The translations under genes and the position numbers were made by a program. A stretch of 64,000 nucleotides of DNA. It comes from Alistipes sp. (GTDB taxonomy: Bacteria; Bacteroidota; Bacteroidia; Bacteroidales; Rikenellaceae). Positions 17,074-27,917 of this stretch are shown piece after piece; the stretch's first letter is position 1, and the number at the start of each line of letters is the position of its first letter. The notes below the pieces were generated by a model. The model was not told the origin of the DNA and did no database searches. It was given only the letters and a program-made list of their open reading frames with translations. The stretch spans positions 1-64,000 of the forward strand of contig JAGAMA010000002.1 of assembly GCA_017624955.1 (NCBI GenBank), written 5' to 3'.

Positions 17074-18660
17074 CCGGATGCGTAGCAGCAGGTAGGGCGC
17101 TTCGGGGAGCTGCACCAGACGGTGGCCCTTGTCGTAGTGGCGGTAGTTGATACGTTCCGTGGCCTCGAAGATCGTGGGGCACTCCTCGATGGTCATATCC
17201 CACAGGTTGATGATCTCGACACGGAACTTATCCCCCTCCTGGATGCGCTTAAAGCGCGAATTCGAGTCGGGCAGGTTGAAGACCCAGTCGCGCATGATCT
17301 GCTGACCGAGGTAGACGAAGAAGTAGCCCTCACCCGCTGTGGAGGTCACCTCGTCGCGGCAGATGTCGGCGGGACGAATCTGCTCGGGAGCCTCCTCGAC
17401 AATCTTACGCAGGAAGGCGATGCGCTCCCAGCTCTTGCCACGCAGTACGCTGCCATCCGACCAGAAGACCCAATCCTTCACGCCCGGGGCGTTGTAGCAC
17501 TCGCCATGCGTGACGTAGATGCCGCCCATGATGCCGTTCGTGACAAGGTGGGTCATGTACTGCGGACTCCAACGAGCCCAGCGGAAGGCAGTATTACCCT
17601 CGTAACCGATCTCATCGGCGATGACGGGCTTGCGGAAGATTTGGCGCATCGTGCCGGCGGCGGTCATCGTAAAGAGCGGACCTTCGTCCTGGAAGCTGAC
17701 ATGCGTATATTCGGGCATGTGGTAGTCGTAATAGACGGCCGAACCACCGTGGATCGAGCAGAGGTGACGATAGGGATCGGCCTCGACTACGATGCGCGTG
17801 AGGGTCTTCCAATCCTCATACTTCTTCGTGCGCACCAGGTCCCACTCGTTGGCCAGCGACCACCACACGTTGCGATAGCTGCCCACGCGGGCCACCAGGT
17901 ACTCTAAATATTTGCGGTCGAACTCCTCGCCCATGCGGTCAAAGCCCCAGACACCCTTGTCGTAGGGGTGGAAGAGGATCAGGTCGGCCTCGATACCCAG
18001 CTCCTGCAGTTGCAGGATGCGGCGGTCGAGGTTCTGGAAGAAGGCGGGGTTGGGGCGCGTGAAGTCCCACTTATAGACCGTCTTGCCGGCCTCATCAACC
18101 GATTTTGAAACCATCTCAAAGGGGAAAACGGTCGGTGCATCGTGCTCAGTGGGGTAGTCCTTCGGCAGGATGCAGAGGCGCGTCTTGTTAAAACCGGCCT
18201 TGGAGAGCGACTGGATCGTCTGCTCCTGAATCTCGGGACGGAAGAGTGCCAGCGCATAGTTCGTCGTACCGAACGGGTGGTAGCGATCGCCCTCGGCGTA
18301 GCGGAAGCCGAGCGCGCCATCCGTGGTTACCATACCGCGGTTTGCAGCGGTCGGTGCGGTGGCCTCGATCGTACCCTTCTGACGATTCAGGGCACGCGCC
18401 GAACTGCGGGTCGTGTAGCTCCAGGTGCCCTCCTCGGTGGGCATGAAGCGGATGCGGTAGGTGTTGTCCCCATCGTAGAAACCGCGCACGGAGAGGCTCT
18501 GATCGCCATTGGTGAAGGTGGCCTCCAGCGTTACATCAAAGGGGTTGCCTTGGGCTTCATGCGTGAAGCTCAGCTCGGCACAGCCCCACTTTTCGACCGT
18601 CGTCTGCGCGTGGAGCGAGGTTGTTGCAAGGAGCAACAGGAAGGTTAGCAAGTGTTTCAT
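17059..18660 (-). CDS. Exported DUF5060/DUF4038-type glycoside hydrolase-like protein
   Basis: 533 residues with a signal peptide (MKHLLTFLLLLATTSLHAQ). An N-terminal beta-sandwich (about 22-115, DUF5060-like) is followed by a TIM-barrel of the clan-A type. The candidate acid/base is in SLANEWDLV (near 271) and the candidate nucleophile in IADEIGYEG (near 350). A small C-terminal beta domain follows (DUF5605-like). Related proteins act on plant or host glycans, but no substrate can be named and no SusC/SusD pair is nearby. The start at 18660 is supported by the promoter at 18687; an in-frame start at 18735 lies upstream of that promoter and is rejected. Confidence 0.8.
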   Translation of the reverse strand: MKHLLTFLLLLATTSLHAQTTVEKWGCAELSFTHEAQGNPFDVTLEATFTNGDQSLSVRGFYDGDNTYRIRFMPTEEGTWSYTTRSSARALNRQKGTIEATAPTAANRGMVTTDGALGFRYAEGDRYHPFGTTNYALALFRPEIQEQTIQSLSKAGFNKTRLCILPKDYPTEHDAPTVFPFEMVSKSVDEAGKTVYKWDFTRPNPAFFQNLDRRILQLQELGIEADLILFHPYDKGVWGFDRMGEEFDRKYLEYLVARVGSYRNVWWSLANEWDLVRTKKYEDWKTLTRIVVEADPYRHLCSIHGGSAVYYDYHMPEYTHVSFQDEGPLFTMTAAGTMRQIFRKPVIADEIGYEGNTAFRWARWSPQYMTHLVTNGIMGGIYVTHGECYNAPGVKDWVFWSDGSVLRGKSWERIAFLRKIVEEAPEQIRPADICRDEVTSTAGEGYFFVYLGQQIMRDWVFNLPDSNSRFKRIQEGDKFRVEIINLWDMTIEECPTIFEATERINYRHYDKGHRLVQLPEAPYLLLRIRKVES

Positions 18661-18686
18661 GGTGTTTGTGTAAGTAGGTAACTGCA

Positions 18687-18717
18687 CAAATATACAAAAA
18701 AAGGAGCGATTTTGCAA
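18687..18717 (-). promoter_or_regulatory. Promoter for the glycosidase-like gene
   Basis: On the minus strand, TTG (18715-18717), 20 bases, then TATATTTG (18687-18694). The -33 element is inside the loop of the gdhA terminator. Confidence 0.75.
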
Positions 18718-18727
18718 CCGCTCCTTT
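18696..18727 (-). terminator. gdhA terminator
   Basis: GGAGCG/CGCTCC arms (18703-18708 and 18719-18724) followed, on the minus strand, by seven T. It overlaps the next gene's promoter. Confidence 0.85.
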
Positions 18728-18754
18728 CCTTGCATACGTTATCTCTCTTACACT

Positions 18755-20178
<1,424 letters not shown>

Positions 20179-20263
20179 CACTTTTTATGGGCTAAAAGTG
20201 AGCTTATCCGTTGTTTGCTTGCGGTTGCGTGAAATATGTGTGTTGTTTGCTTACAGATTGAAA

Positions 20264-20297
20264 CAAAAAAGAGGAATCTCGTATAAGAAATTCCTCT
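20264..20297 (-). terminator. Terminator of the OPT-pepT-nadE operon
   Basis: GAGGAAT (20271-20277) pairs with ATTCCTC (20290-20296), followed by six T on the minus strand. It lies 28 bases after the DUF4923 stop. Confidence 0.85.
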
Positions 20298-20324
20298 GAA
20301 TTTTCAAAACTTCGGGGCATTCGG

Positions 20325-20942
20325 TTACGGTTTGGCAAAGCCGAAGCCGAGGTAGACATTCTCGTAGTTCTCCAACAGGGTCGTGATGGTCTTCAGGTAG
20401 GAGATCTTCGAACCGAGCGTGCGGATCATGTTCACAAGCTTCGTCACGGGGAAGACGAGCTTAAGCTCCTTGCCCGAGATGTAGGCGTAGCCCGACATCG
20501 AGCCGAGGTTCTTCAGGAGGCCCGACGAGAAGTGAAGCGTGATTTTGTGGCTCTCGGTGTCGAACTCGTAGGTACCGCTCAGGTTCTTGGCAAGACCCAA
20601 CTTGGCGGTGAAGGTCTTATCCTCGTTGAAGGTGAACGAGGCAGCCCCCTCCTTGATGCCGATAAACGAATAGGCCTTCTCGAGGCGGGTCGTGACGCTC
20701 GACTCCATGGCCGAACCGCCGAGCGACGAGAGGATGTTATCGCTCTGGAATTTCACGGCGGGCTGCTTGTAGCTCCACGAACCGTTCAGGGCGGCATCCG
20801 ACAGCGCACCGTTGGTTACCTTGTCGGCAATCTCGGTCACGGCCGAGCCGGCCACCTGCTTCAAAAGATCGCCCCACGACTGTGCCGAGGCGGTCGAAAC
20901 GGTTGCCACGAGGGCAACCACTGCAATCAAAAGTCTCTTCAT
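20325..20942 (-). CDS. DUF4923-like exported protein
   Basis: 205 residues with a cleavable signal peptide (MKRLLIAVVALVATVSTASAQ). The mature part has LNGSWSYKQPAVKFQSDN, a pattern I associate with the Bacteroidetes DUF4923 family, and a beta-rich, lipocalin-like second half (TFNEDKTFTAKLG, SGTYEFDTES). Function unknown, probably periplasmic. It starts 19 bases after nadE and is last in the operon. Confidence 0.7.
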   Translation of the reverse strand: MKRLLIAVVALVATVSTASAQSWGDLLKQVAGSAVTEIADKVTNGALSDAALNGSWSYKQPAVKFQSDNILSSLGGSAMESSVTTRLEKAYSFIGIKEGAASFTFNEDKTFTAKLGLAKNLSGTYEFDTESHKITLHFSSGLLKNLGSMSGYAYISGKELKLVFPVTKLVNMIRTLGSKISYLKTITTLLENYENVYLGFGFAKP

Positions 20943-20961
20943 GGTATTTTTTTATGGTTTG

Positions 20962-22884
20962 TTATAATTTTTCGATCTCTTTGAGCCACATGCGGGCCGA
21001 AGCGTCGGAGGGCATGCGCCAATCGCCACGCGGCGAGAGCGATACCGGACCTGCCTTCGGGCCGTCGGGCATGGCCGAGCGCTTGAACTGCTGCGTGAAG
21101 AAGCGACGGAAGAAGACCTTCAGCCACCCCAGAATCACCTCGCGCGTATACTCCCCCTCAAAGGCACACTCGGCCATGTAGAGAATCTTGTAGGGGGCAT
21201 AACCCGAGTTGATGAAGTGGTAGAGGAAGAAGTCGTGCAACTCGTAGGGGCCGACCAGGTCCTCGGTCTTCTGCGCAATCTTACCCTCGGCGTTGGCGGG
21301 CAGCAGCTCGGGGCTGACGGGTGTGGCGACCACATCCCGCAGAATCTCGGCTATGCGCGCATTCTCGGCCTTCGAGGCGGCCCATGCAACCAGTGCACGC
21401 ACCATCGTCTTGGGTATCGAACCGTTGAGGCTGTACATCGACATCTGATCGCCGTTGTAGGTGGCCCAACCGAGCGCCAGCTCACTCAGGTCGCCCGTGC
21501 CGATGACAACGCCGTTGAGCTTGTTGGCCAAATCCATCAAAATCTGCGTGCGCTCGCGCGCCTGGGCATTCTCATAGGTGGCCGAGCGATCCGAGGGATC
21601 GATCTCGATGTCGCGGAAGTGTTGCAGACAGGCCTCGGCAATCGGAATCTCCTTGTAGGTGATGCCAAGCAACTGCATCAGCTCCAGTGCGTTGCGGTAG
21701 GTGCGGTCGGATGTTCCGAAGCCCGGCATCGTAATACCCACGATGCCCTTGCGGTCGAAGCCCAGCTTATCGAACGTGCGCACCATGGCCAGCAGGGCGA
21801 GGGTCGAATCCAAACCACCCGAAATGCCGATGATGGCACACTTCGAGCCGATGTGTTTCATGCGCTTGGCCAGACCATGCGACTGAATCTCGAAGATCTC
21901 CTCGAAGGTCTCCTCCTCACGCCCCTTTTCGGGCAGGAACGGCATGGGATTGATCGTGCGATCGAGCTTCGTGCTCTGCATCGGATCGGGAATCTCCATC
22001 TCGATTACCGTATTCTCCGAGCCCGACTCATTGACACGGAACGAGGTGTTGCGCTGACGCTGGAACTCCAGAAGTTCGATATCGACATCGGCCACGATCA
22101 GCTTCTCGTCGAGCGAGAAACGATCCGTCTCGGCCATCAGATGACCGCTCTCGGCGATGAATGCCTTGCCGGCAAATACCAGGTCGGTCGATGACTCGCC
22201 GAAGCCTGCCGAGGTATAGACGTAGGCCGAGAGGGTGCGGGCCGACTGCTGCACCACCAGCTGACGCAGGTAGGCGTGCTTACCCACTGCCTCGGGCGAG
22301 GCCGAGAGGTTGAAGATCACCTTCGCACCATCGAGGGCCAGCTGCGACGAGGGCTGCTGCGCTACCCAAAGATCCTCGCAGATCTCCACGCCAAACTCCA
22401 CGCCATTGACATCGAACGTGAGATCGACACCGAAGTCGCACTGCACACCGCCGACCAGGATCTGGTCATCGGTGATACCTGCGCCCGACGTGAAGACGCG
22501 GTTTTCGTAGAACTCCGAGTAGTCGGGAATGTAGCTCTTCGGTACTACGCCGAGCACCTTGCCTTGCGAGAAGATGACGGCGCAGTTGTAGATGGCCGAT
22601 CCGTGGCGCAGGGGCGCACCGACGATACCCACCAGGGGCAACTTGCGACTCTTGCGAATCACCGTCGAGAGGGCCTCTTCGGCTCCGTTGAGCAGCGTGG
22701 GCTGCAACATCAGGTCGCCACAGGTGTAGGCCGTGAGCGAAAGCTCGGGGAAGGCGATGATCTCCACCCCGCGCGTGGCAGCCTGCTCCATGAGGGCCAG
22801 GATGCGCGAGGCGTTGAAATCGCAGTCGGCCACCTCGACATGGGGCACCGCCGCTGCCACCTTCAAAAATCCGTATTGATTCAT
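20962..22884 (-). CDS. nadE: Glutamine-dependent NAD+ synthetase
   Basis: 640 residues in two domains. Residues 1-290 form a nitrilase-type glutaminase with FPELSLTAYTCGD (catalytic Glu), a Lys in GVVPKSYIP and the nucleophile Cys in GVEICEDLW. The C-terminal synthetase has the P-loop GISGGLDSTLALL near 355. Ammonia released from Gln amidates nicotinic acid adenine dinucleotide to NAD+. It sits 22 bases after pepT. Confidence 0.96.
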   Translation of the reverse strand: MNQYGFLKVAAAVPHVEVADCDFNASRILALMEQAATRGVEIIAFPELSLTAYTCGDLMLQPTLLNGAEEALSTVIRKSRKLPLVGIVGAPLRHGSAIYNCAVIFSQGKVLGVVPKSYIPDYSEFYENRVFTSGAGITDDQILVGGVQCDFGVDLTFDVNGVEFGVEICEDLWVAQQPSSQLALDGAKVIFNLSASPEAVGKHAYLRQLVVQQSARTLSAYVYTSAGFGESSTDLVFAGKAFIAESGHLMAETDRFSLDEKLIVADVDIELLEFQRQRNTSFRVNESGSENTVIEMEIPDPMQSTKLDRTINPMPFLPEKGREEETFEEIFEIQSHGLAKRMKHIGSKCAIIGISGGLDSTLALLAMVRTFDKLGFDRKGIVGITMPGFGTSDRTYRNALELMQLLGITYKEIPIAEACLQHFRDIEIDPSDRSATYENAQARERTQILMDLANKLNGVVIGTGDLSELALGWATYNGDQMSMYSLNGSIPKTMVRALVAWAASKAENARIAEILRDVVATPVSPELLPANAEGKIAQKTEDLVGPYELHDFFLYHFINSGYAPYKILYMAECAFEGEYTREVILGWLKVFFRRFFTQQFKRSAMPDGPKAGPVSLSPRGDWRMPSDASARMWLKEIEKL

Positions 22885-22906
22885 ACGCTTGGTTTAAGTA
22901 GGGTTA

Positions 22907-24124
22907 CTATTTAGCCCACAGCTGGGCGAGGTTGAGGATCACCTGCTGCGCCTTCTGCATCGTCGTCAGCGAGCAGTACTCGAACTTACCGTGGAAGTTC
23001 ATGCCGCCCGTGAAGAGGTTGGGGCAGGGGAGTCCCATGAACGAGAGGCGGGCACCATCCGTACCACCGCGAATCGGTCGTACGAGGGGCTTCACGCCGG
23101 CCTGCTCCATCGCCTCGATGGCGCGGTCGATCACCTGCGGATGCGGCTCGACCATCTTGCGCATATTATAATATTGGTCTTTGAGCGTGACATTGACCGT
23201 CTCGCCACCATACTTGGCGCGCATGAAGTCCATGGCCGACCAGATGAAACGCTTGCGCTGCTCGAAGCGCTCGGCATCGTGGTCGCGGATGATGTACGAG
23301 AGCTGTGCCTTCTCGACCGTACCGCTCATGCCTACGCAGTGGAAGAAGCCCTCGTAACCTTCGGTGTGCTCGGGACGCTCCCAGGCGGGGAGCAGCTGCA
23401 TGAACTCGCCGGCCAGCTCGATGGCGTTGATCATCTTGTTCTTCGCGTAGCCCGGGTGTACGTTGCGACCCTGAATCTCGACCTTGGCCGAGGCGGCGTT
23501 GAAGTTCTCATACTCCAACTCGCCCTCCATGCCGCCATCGACCGTGTAGGCGAAGTCGGCACCAAACGAGGCCACATCGAAGAAATCGACACCGCGACCA
23601 ATCTCCTCATCGGGCGTAAAGCCGATGCGGATCTTGCCGTGCTGAACCTCGGGATGGCTCATCAGGTACTCCGTAGCGGTCATGATCTCCGCTACACCCG
23701 CCTTGTCATCGGCACCGAGCAGCGTCGTGCCGTCGGTGTGGATCAGCGTGTGGCCCTTGAAGAACGCGAGCTCGGGGAAATCCTCCACGCGCATCGTCAG
23801 GGCGGCGTTGAGTTTGATGTCGGCACCGTCGTACGACTCGATGATGTGGGGCTTGATGTTCGCACCACTCATGTCGGGGGCGGTGTCCACATGGGCAATG
23901 AAGCCGATGACGGGGGCCATCTCACACCCCTTCGAGGCGGGAATCGTACCCATCACATAGCCATATTTGTCCATCGTGACCTCGGTCATGCCGAGCAGCT
24001 CCATCTCCTCCTTCAGCGCCTGCAACAGCACCTTCTGCTTGTCGGTCGAGGGGAACGACTCGCTCGCCTCGTTCGACTGCGTATCATACGATACATATTT
24101 CAAGAAACGCTCTAAAAGAGTCAT
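22907..24124 (-). CDS. pepT: Peptidase T (tripeptide aminopeptidase)
   Basis: 405 residues, M20 family. Zinc-site segments are FIAHVDTAPD near 80, LGADDKAG near 138, DEEIGRGVDFF near 173, and the C-terminal GGTDGARLSFMGLP. It removes N-terminal residues from tripeptides in the cytoplasm. It follows the OPT peptide transporter by 26 bases, which supports a role in using imported peptides. Confidence 0.95.
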   Translation of the reverse strand: MTLLERFLKYVSYDTQSNEASESFPSTDKQKVLLQALKEEMELLGMTEVTMDKYGYVMGTIPASKGCEMAPVIGFIAHVDTAPDMSGANIKPHIIESYDGADIKLNAALTMRVEDFPELAFFKGHTLIHTDGTTLLGADDKAGVAEIMTATEYLMSHPEVQHGKIRIGFTPDEEIGRGVDFFDVASFGADFAYTVDGGMEGELEYENFNAASAKVEIQGRNVHPGYAKNKMINAIELAGEFMQLLPAWERPEHTEGYEGFFHCVGMSGTVEKAQLSYIIRDHDAERFEQRKRFIWSAMDFMRAKYGGETVNVTLKDQYYNMRKMVEPHPQVIDRAIEAMEQAGVKPLVRPIRGGTDGARLSFMGLPCPNLFTGGMNFHGKFEYCSLTTMQKAQQVILNLAQLWAK

Positions 24125-24150
24125 AATTCGTAATTTTTAATGTTCAATTT

Positions 24151-26151
24151 TTAATTCTCTTTTTTTGCTTTGAGCGAGTGCCATGCGAAGTAGGCGATGA
24201 TGGCTACATACATCACCAGGCCCGTCCACTCGGCACCCTTCGATGCGGCCCAATCGCCGAGGTACCAATCCACGTTGGCGAACTTCAGAATAGCACTTAC
24301 GACACCCATCAGAGCACCACCGGCGATGAAGCCCGAGGCGATGAGCGTACCGCGGTCAAAGCGAGCCTTGTTCGTGGCGGCATCCTTCGAGCGGGTCGAT
24401 ACGAACCAAGCCACCAGACCACCCACTACGAGCGGAGCGTTGAGGCTCATCGGGATAAACATACCGAGTGCGAAGGCCAGGGCGGGTACGCCGATAGCGG
24501 TCAAAACAAGTGCCAGAGCAGCACCGCAGAAGTAGAGCATCCAGGGGGTCTGACCACCCGTCATGAGGGGCTGAATCACGGCTGCCATGGCGTTAGCCTG
24601 GGGGGCTACGAGGGCGTTCTCGCCCACAAAGCCGTAGGCCTTATTCAGCACGATCATCACGCCTGCCACCGTAGCGGCCGATACGAGCGTACCGAGGAAC
24701 TTCCAAGCCTCCTGCTTGCGGGGCGTGGTGCCGAGCCAATAGCCGATCTTCAGGTCGGTAATAAAGCCACCGGCCATCGAGAGGGCCGTACAAACTACGC
24801 CACCGATCACCAGAGCGGCGGTCATACCGGCCGTGCCGTTCAGACCTACGCTGACCAGGACGAGCGACGAGAGGATGAGCGTCATGAGCGTCATACCCGA
24901 TACGGGGTTCGAGCCGACGATGGCAATCGCGTTAGCGGCCACGGTCGTGAACAAGAAGGCGATCACGAAGACAATCAGCAGTGCCACGATCGTCTGCAGC
25001 CAGTTGTCCAACAGTCCGAATTGGAAGAAGACGAGCACGCAGATCAGCGTGGCGCAGAGAATCGTCAGGATCGTCTTCATCGACAGGTCGTGCTGCGTGC
25101 GCTCCGGAGCGGCCGTTGCGCCCTTCTTGCCACCCAGCTCCGACACGGCCAGACCGATTGCCTGGCGGATGATGCCTGCCTGGCGGCAGATGCCGATGAT
25201 ACCGGCCATGGCGATACCGCCGATGCCGAGGGGCTTACCGATAAATTGGAAGAGGTTCTCGGCCGTGAACAATTGCTCGGGGTTGGCCAGCAGCTGCTCG
25301 TTCGACACACCGAGGATCGAAGCCATCGCGGCGGGGTCGAGCGCCTCGCAGAGCGAACCTACAAGCGGTACGATGATAAACCACACGAGGCACGAACCGG
25401 CCGTGATGATCATCGCGTACTTCAGACCGATGATGTAACCCAGACCCAAGACGGCTGCCGAGGTGTTGAGCGAGAAGACCACCTTGAACTTATCGGCAGC
25501 CATTACGCCCCACTCCGTGATGCGCGTCGAGATGGTATCGACCCAGAGGCCGAACGTACCTACAACAAAGTCGTAAAGACCACCCACAAGGCCTGCTACG
25601 GCCAGCAGCTTGGCCTGGTTGCCGCCCTTCTCGCCCGAAATGAGCACCTCGGTCGTAGCCGTAGCCTCGGGGAAGGGGTATTTGCCGTGCATCTCCTTCA
25701 CGAAGTATTTGCGGAAGGGGATCAAAAGCACGATACCCAGCAGACCACCAAACAACGACGAGAGGAATACCTGCCAGAAGGCGGCCTCCAGGCCTAAGAT
25801 GTAGAGGGCCGGCAGGGTGAAAATGGCACCTGCCACGATCACGCCCGACGAGGCACCGATCGACTGGATGATGACATTCTGTCCCAACATGTTTTTCTTG
25901 CCCATCACCGAGCCTACGCCCACGGCGATGATGGCAATCGGAATAGCGGCCTCGAAGACCTGACCCACCTTCAGACCGAGGTAGGCGGCGGCTGCCGAGA
26001 AGATGACGGCCATCAAAAGACCCATACCCACCGAGTAGGGGGTAATCTCCTTCGGCGTGGAGGCGGTCGGCATCACGGGTTCGTACTTTTCGCCCGCTTT
26101 GAGCTCACGGTAGGCGTTTTCGGGCAACGAAGTCTTATTTTGCTCCTGCAT
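24151..26151 (-). CDS. OPT-family oligopeptide transporter
   Basis: 666 residues with about 14-16 hydrophobic helices; an inner-membrane proton-coupled transporter. The motif KYPFPEATATTEVLISG near 135 and repeated GG(F/V)ITDLK, PA.ALG...P segments are typical of the bacterial OPT group. Pairing with pepT suggests tri- or oligopeptide import, though some OPT members carry metal chelates. A run of AT-rich short repeats fills the 59 bases upstream, after the MazG-like gene. Confidence 0.92.
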   Translation of the reverse strand: MQEQNKTSLPENAYRELKAGEKYEPVMPTASTPKEITPYSVGMGLLMAVIFSAAAAYLGLKVGQVFEAAIPIAIIAVGVGSVMGKKNMLGQNVIIQSIGASSGVIVAGAIFTLPALYILGLEAAFWQVFLSSLFGGLLGIVLLIPFRKYFVKEMHGKYPFPEATATTEVLISGEKGGNQAKLLAVAGLVGGLYDFVVGTFGLWVDTISTRITEWGVMAADKFKVVFSLNTSAAVLGLGYIIGLKYAMIITAGSCLVWFIIVPLVGSLCEALDPAAMASILGVSNEQLLANPEQLFTAENLFQFIGKPLGIGGIAMAGIIGICRQAGIIRQAIGLAVSELGGKKGATAAPERTQHDLSMKTILTILCATLICVLVFFQFGLLDNWLQTIVALLIVFVIAFLFTTVAANAIAIVGSNPVSGMTLMTLILSSLVLVSVGLNGTAGMTAALVIGGVVCTALSMAGGFITDLKIGYWLGTTPRKQEAWKFLGTLVSAATVAGVMIVLNKAYGFVGENALVAPQANAMAAVIQPLMTGGQTPWMLYFCGAALALVLTAIGVPALAFALGMFIPMSLNAPLVVGGLVAWFVSTRSKDAATNKARFDRGTLIASGFIAGGALMGVVSAILKFANVDWYLGDWAASKGAEWTGLVMYVAIIAYFAWHSLKAKKEN

Positions 26152-26210
26152 AAGTTCAATAATTGAATTTTTGTGGATTAAATTTTGAATTCTAAATTTT
26201 GAATTTCGCG

Positions 26211-26537
26211 TTAGCGATTATCGCCGCTACCGGTAATCTTCGAGCGCTCCATGCGCGAACGGAGTTTATCGACATTGGTCTGGGCCACCTCGTCGAGCGT
26301 ATAGCCCAAATCGTGCGAAAGGGTCGCGCAGTACCACAGCACATCGCCGATCTCCTTCATGATCTCGGCCTTTTTCTCGGGGGTAAACTCCTTGTGGTTG
26401 TCGCGGATGATCTTCTTCACCTTGTCGGCTACCTCGCCCGCTTCGCCCGTCAGACCGAGCGTGGGGTAGATGATGCGGCTTTCGGCCGGATAGATGGCCG
26501 TCTCGAGCGCGTGCTCCTGGTATTCGTTGAGTGTCAT
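26211..26537 (-). CDS. MazG-like nucleotide pyrophosphohydrolase
   Basis: 108 residues, cytoplasmic, all-alpha. The magnesium motif is present: GEAGEVADK near 30 and EIGDVLWY near 62 (EExxE...ExxD type). Such single-domain proteins hydrolyse nucleoside triphosphates, including aberrant ones, to monophosphate and pyrophosphate. It heads the OPT-pepT-nadE-DUF4923 run. Confidence 0.88.
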   Translation of the reverse strand: MTLNEYQEHALETAIYPAESRIIYPTLGLTGEAGEVADKVKKIIRDNHKEFTPEKKAEIMKEIGDVLWYCATLSHDLGYTLDEVAQTNVDKLRSRMERSKITGSGDNR

Positions 26538-26582
26538 AGCGTATAGATTTTTGTTTTGTTTGTTCCGATTATTCTAATCGGA

Positions 26583-26590
26583 CAAAAGTA
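26583..26590 (-). promoter_or_regulatory. -7 box for the MazG-OPT-pepT operon
   Basis: TACTTTTG on the minus strand, 46 bases before the MazG-like start. No TTG at standard spacing. Confidence 0.45.
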
Positions 26591-26614
26591 ACGAAAAAAA
26601 ATAAAATAGGGATA

Positions 26615-26653
26615 CAAAAAAGCCCCGAATCGTATCATTCGGGGCTAAAAAAA
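26615..26653. terminator. Bidirectional-looking terminator after murF
   Basis: AGCCCCGAAT (26621-26630) pairs with ATTCGGGGCT (26637-26646), with A-runs and T-runs on both sides. It ends the manC-murF transcript on the minus strand. Confidence 0.9.
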
Positions 26654-26665
26654 TTTAGATACCTG

Positions 26666-27913
26666 TTACAGCAGGTGCAGGATGCGCTCCAGACCGATGC
26701 CGCGCGAGGCTTTGATCAGCAGCAGATGATCGCTTAGGGGGTGCTCTTCGAGTGCTTGGTGCAGCGCATCGCAAGTGGCATAGTGCGAGCACCTTGCGCG
26801 ATCCGTATCGGGCAGTTTGGCGCGTGCTTTTCCGAACTCCTCGCCCACCAGCACGATGCCGACCGCAGGATCGGAGAGGGCCAATTGCAGCATCTTCGTG
26901 TGCTCCTCCTCGGACCAGGCCCCCAGCTCGCGCATATCGCCCAGGATCATCGCCTTTTTCGTGCGCTTGCCGAGCGGCTCGGCGAGGAAATGGCTGATCG
27001 AAGCCTGCATGCTCGAGGGGTTGGCGTTGTAGCAATCTACTACGGCTGTATTGCGCTGAAGCTCTTCGCGTTGCGAACGGTTGTTGTCGGGCGTGTAGCC
27101 GGCAATGGCACGGCGGATGGCCTCCTCCTCGATGCAGAAGTAGCGGCCAATGGCCACGGCAGCTGCTACGTTGTAGCGGTTGTACACACCTTCGAGGTGG
27201 TGCTCAATGCCCTCGGCCTCCTGCTCCGAGTAGCCCTCGACACGCAGCGTGGGGCGCTCCTCGGCCATCGAGCGGAGCGTATCGTCCTCCTCGCGCAGGA
27301 AGGCAACGCCCTCGTATTGAGCCAGGTAGTCGTACAACTCGCCCTTACCGCGACGTACCCCCTCCTCGCCACCGAAGCCCTCAAGGTGGGCACGACCGAC
27401 ATTGGTCAGAATGCCGAAATCGGGGTCGGCAATGGCGCATAGAGCGGCAATCTCGCCACAGGCGCTTGCCCCCATCTCGACAACGCCCAACTCGGTCGAA
27501 GCATCCATCGCAAGGAGGGTCAGCGGAACGCCGATGTGGTTATTCAGGTTACCTTGTGTGGCGTAGAGTTTGAATTTCTCGGCCAGCACGCGGCTGACAA
27601 GTTCCTTGGTGGTCGTCTTGCCGTTCGATCCGGCAACGGCCAGGATCGGCAGGCCGAGCGTGGTGCGGTGTTCGTGGGCCAGCTCCTGCAGGGCGCGGAG
27701 GGTATCCTCGACCACAAAATAGCGCGCATCGACCGCCACCGAGGGGTCATCCACGATCGCGGCGGCAGCCCCCTTTTCGAGCGCCTCGGCCGCAAAACGG
27801 TTGCCGTCGAACGAGGCTCCGCGCAGGGCAAAAAAGAGCGACCCCGGTGCAATGCGCCGGGTGTCGGTCGATATCTTCGGATACTTTAGGTATAGTTCGT
27901 AAAGTGCGGACAT
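26666..27913 (-). CDS. murF: UDP-N-acetylmuramoyl-tripeptide--D-Ala-D-Ala ligase
   Basis: 415 residues. The Mur ligase P-loop AGSNGKTTTKE is near 102-112, then LNNHIGVPLTLL, EMGASACGEI and NVGRAHLEGFG. It adds D-Ala-D-Ala to the UDP-MurNAc-tripeptide in the cytoplasm. The ATG at 27913 (MSALYELYLKYP) is preferred to one at 27937 because the latter lies inside the manC coding region; the chosen start is four bases after the manC stop. Confidence 0.95.
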   Translation of the reverse strand: MSALYELYLKYPKISTDTRRIAPGSLFFALRGASFDGNRFAAEALEKGAAAAIVDDPSVAVDARYFVVEDTLRALQELAHEHRTTLGLPILAVAGSNGKTTTKELVSRVLAEKFKLYATQGNLNNHIGVPLTLLAMDASTELGVVEMGASACGEIAALCAIADPDFGILTNVGRAHLEGFGGEEGVRRGKGELYDYLAQYEGVAFLREEDDTLRSMAEERPTLRVEGYSEQEAEGIEHHLEGVYNRYNVAAAVAIGRYFCIEEEAIRRAIAGYTPDNNRSQREELQRNTAVVDCYNANPSSMQASISHFLAEPLGKRTKKAMILGDMRELGAWSEEEHTKMLQLALSDPAVGIVLVGEEFGKARAKLPDTDRARCSHYATCDALHQALEEHPLSDHLLLIKASRGIGLERILHLL

Positions 27914-27917
27914 GTTG

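Noticed and set aside
18661-18735. Longer start for the glycosidase-like gene
   Set aside because: It would place the start upstream of the promoter and hide the signal peptide.
24178-25797. 539-codon plus-strand frame opposite the OPT gene, and a similar 374-codon frame opposite pepT
   Set aside because: Polar, low-complexity composition; the minus-strand genes are clear family members.
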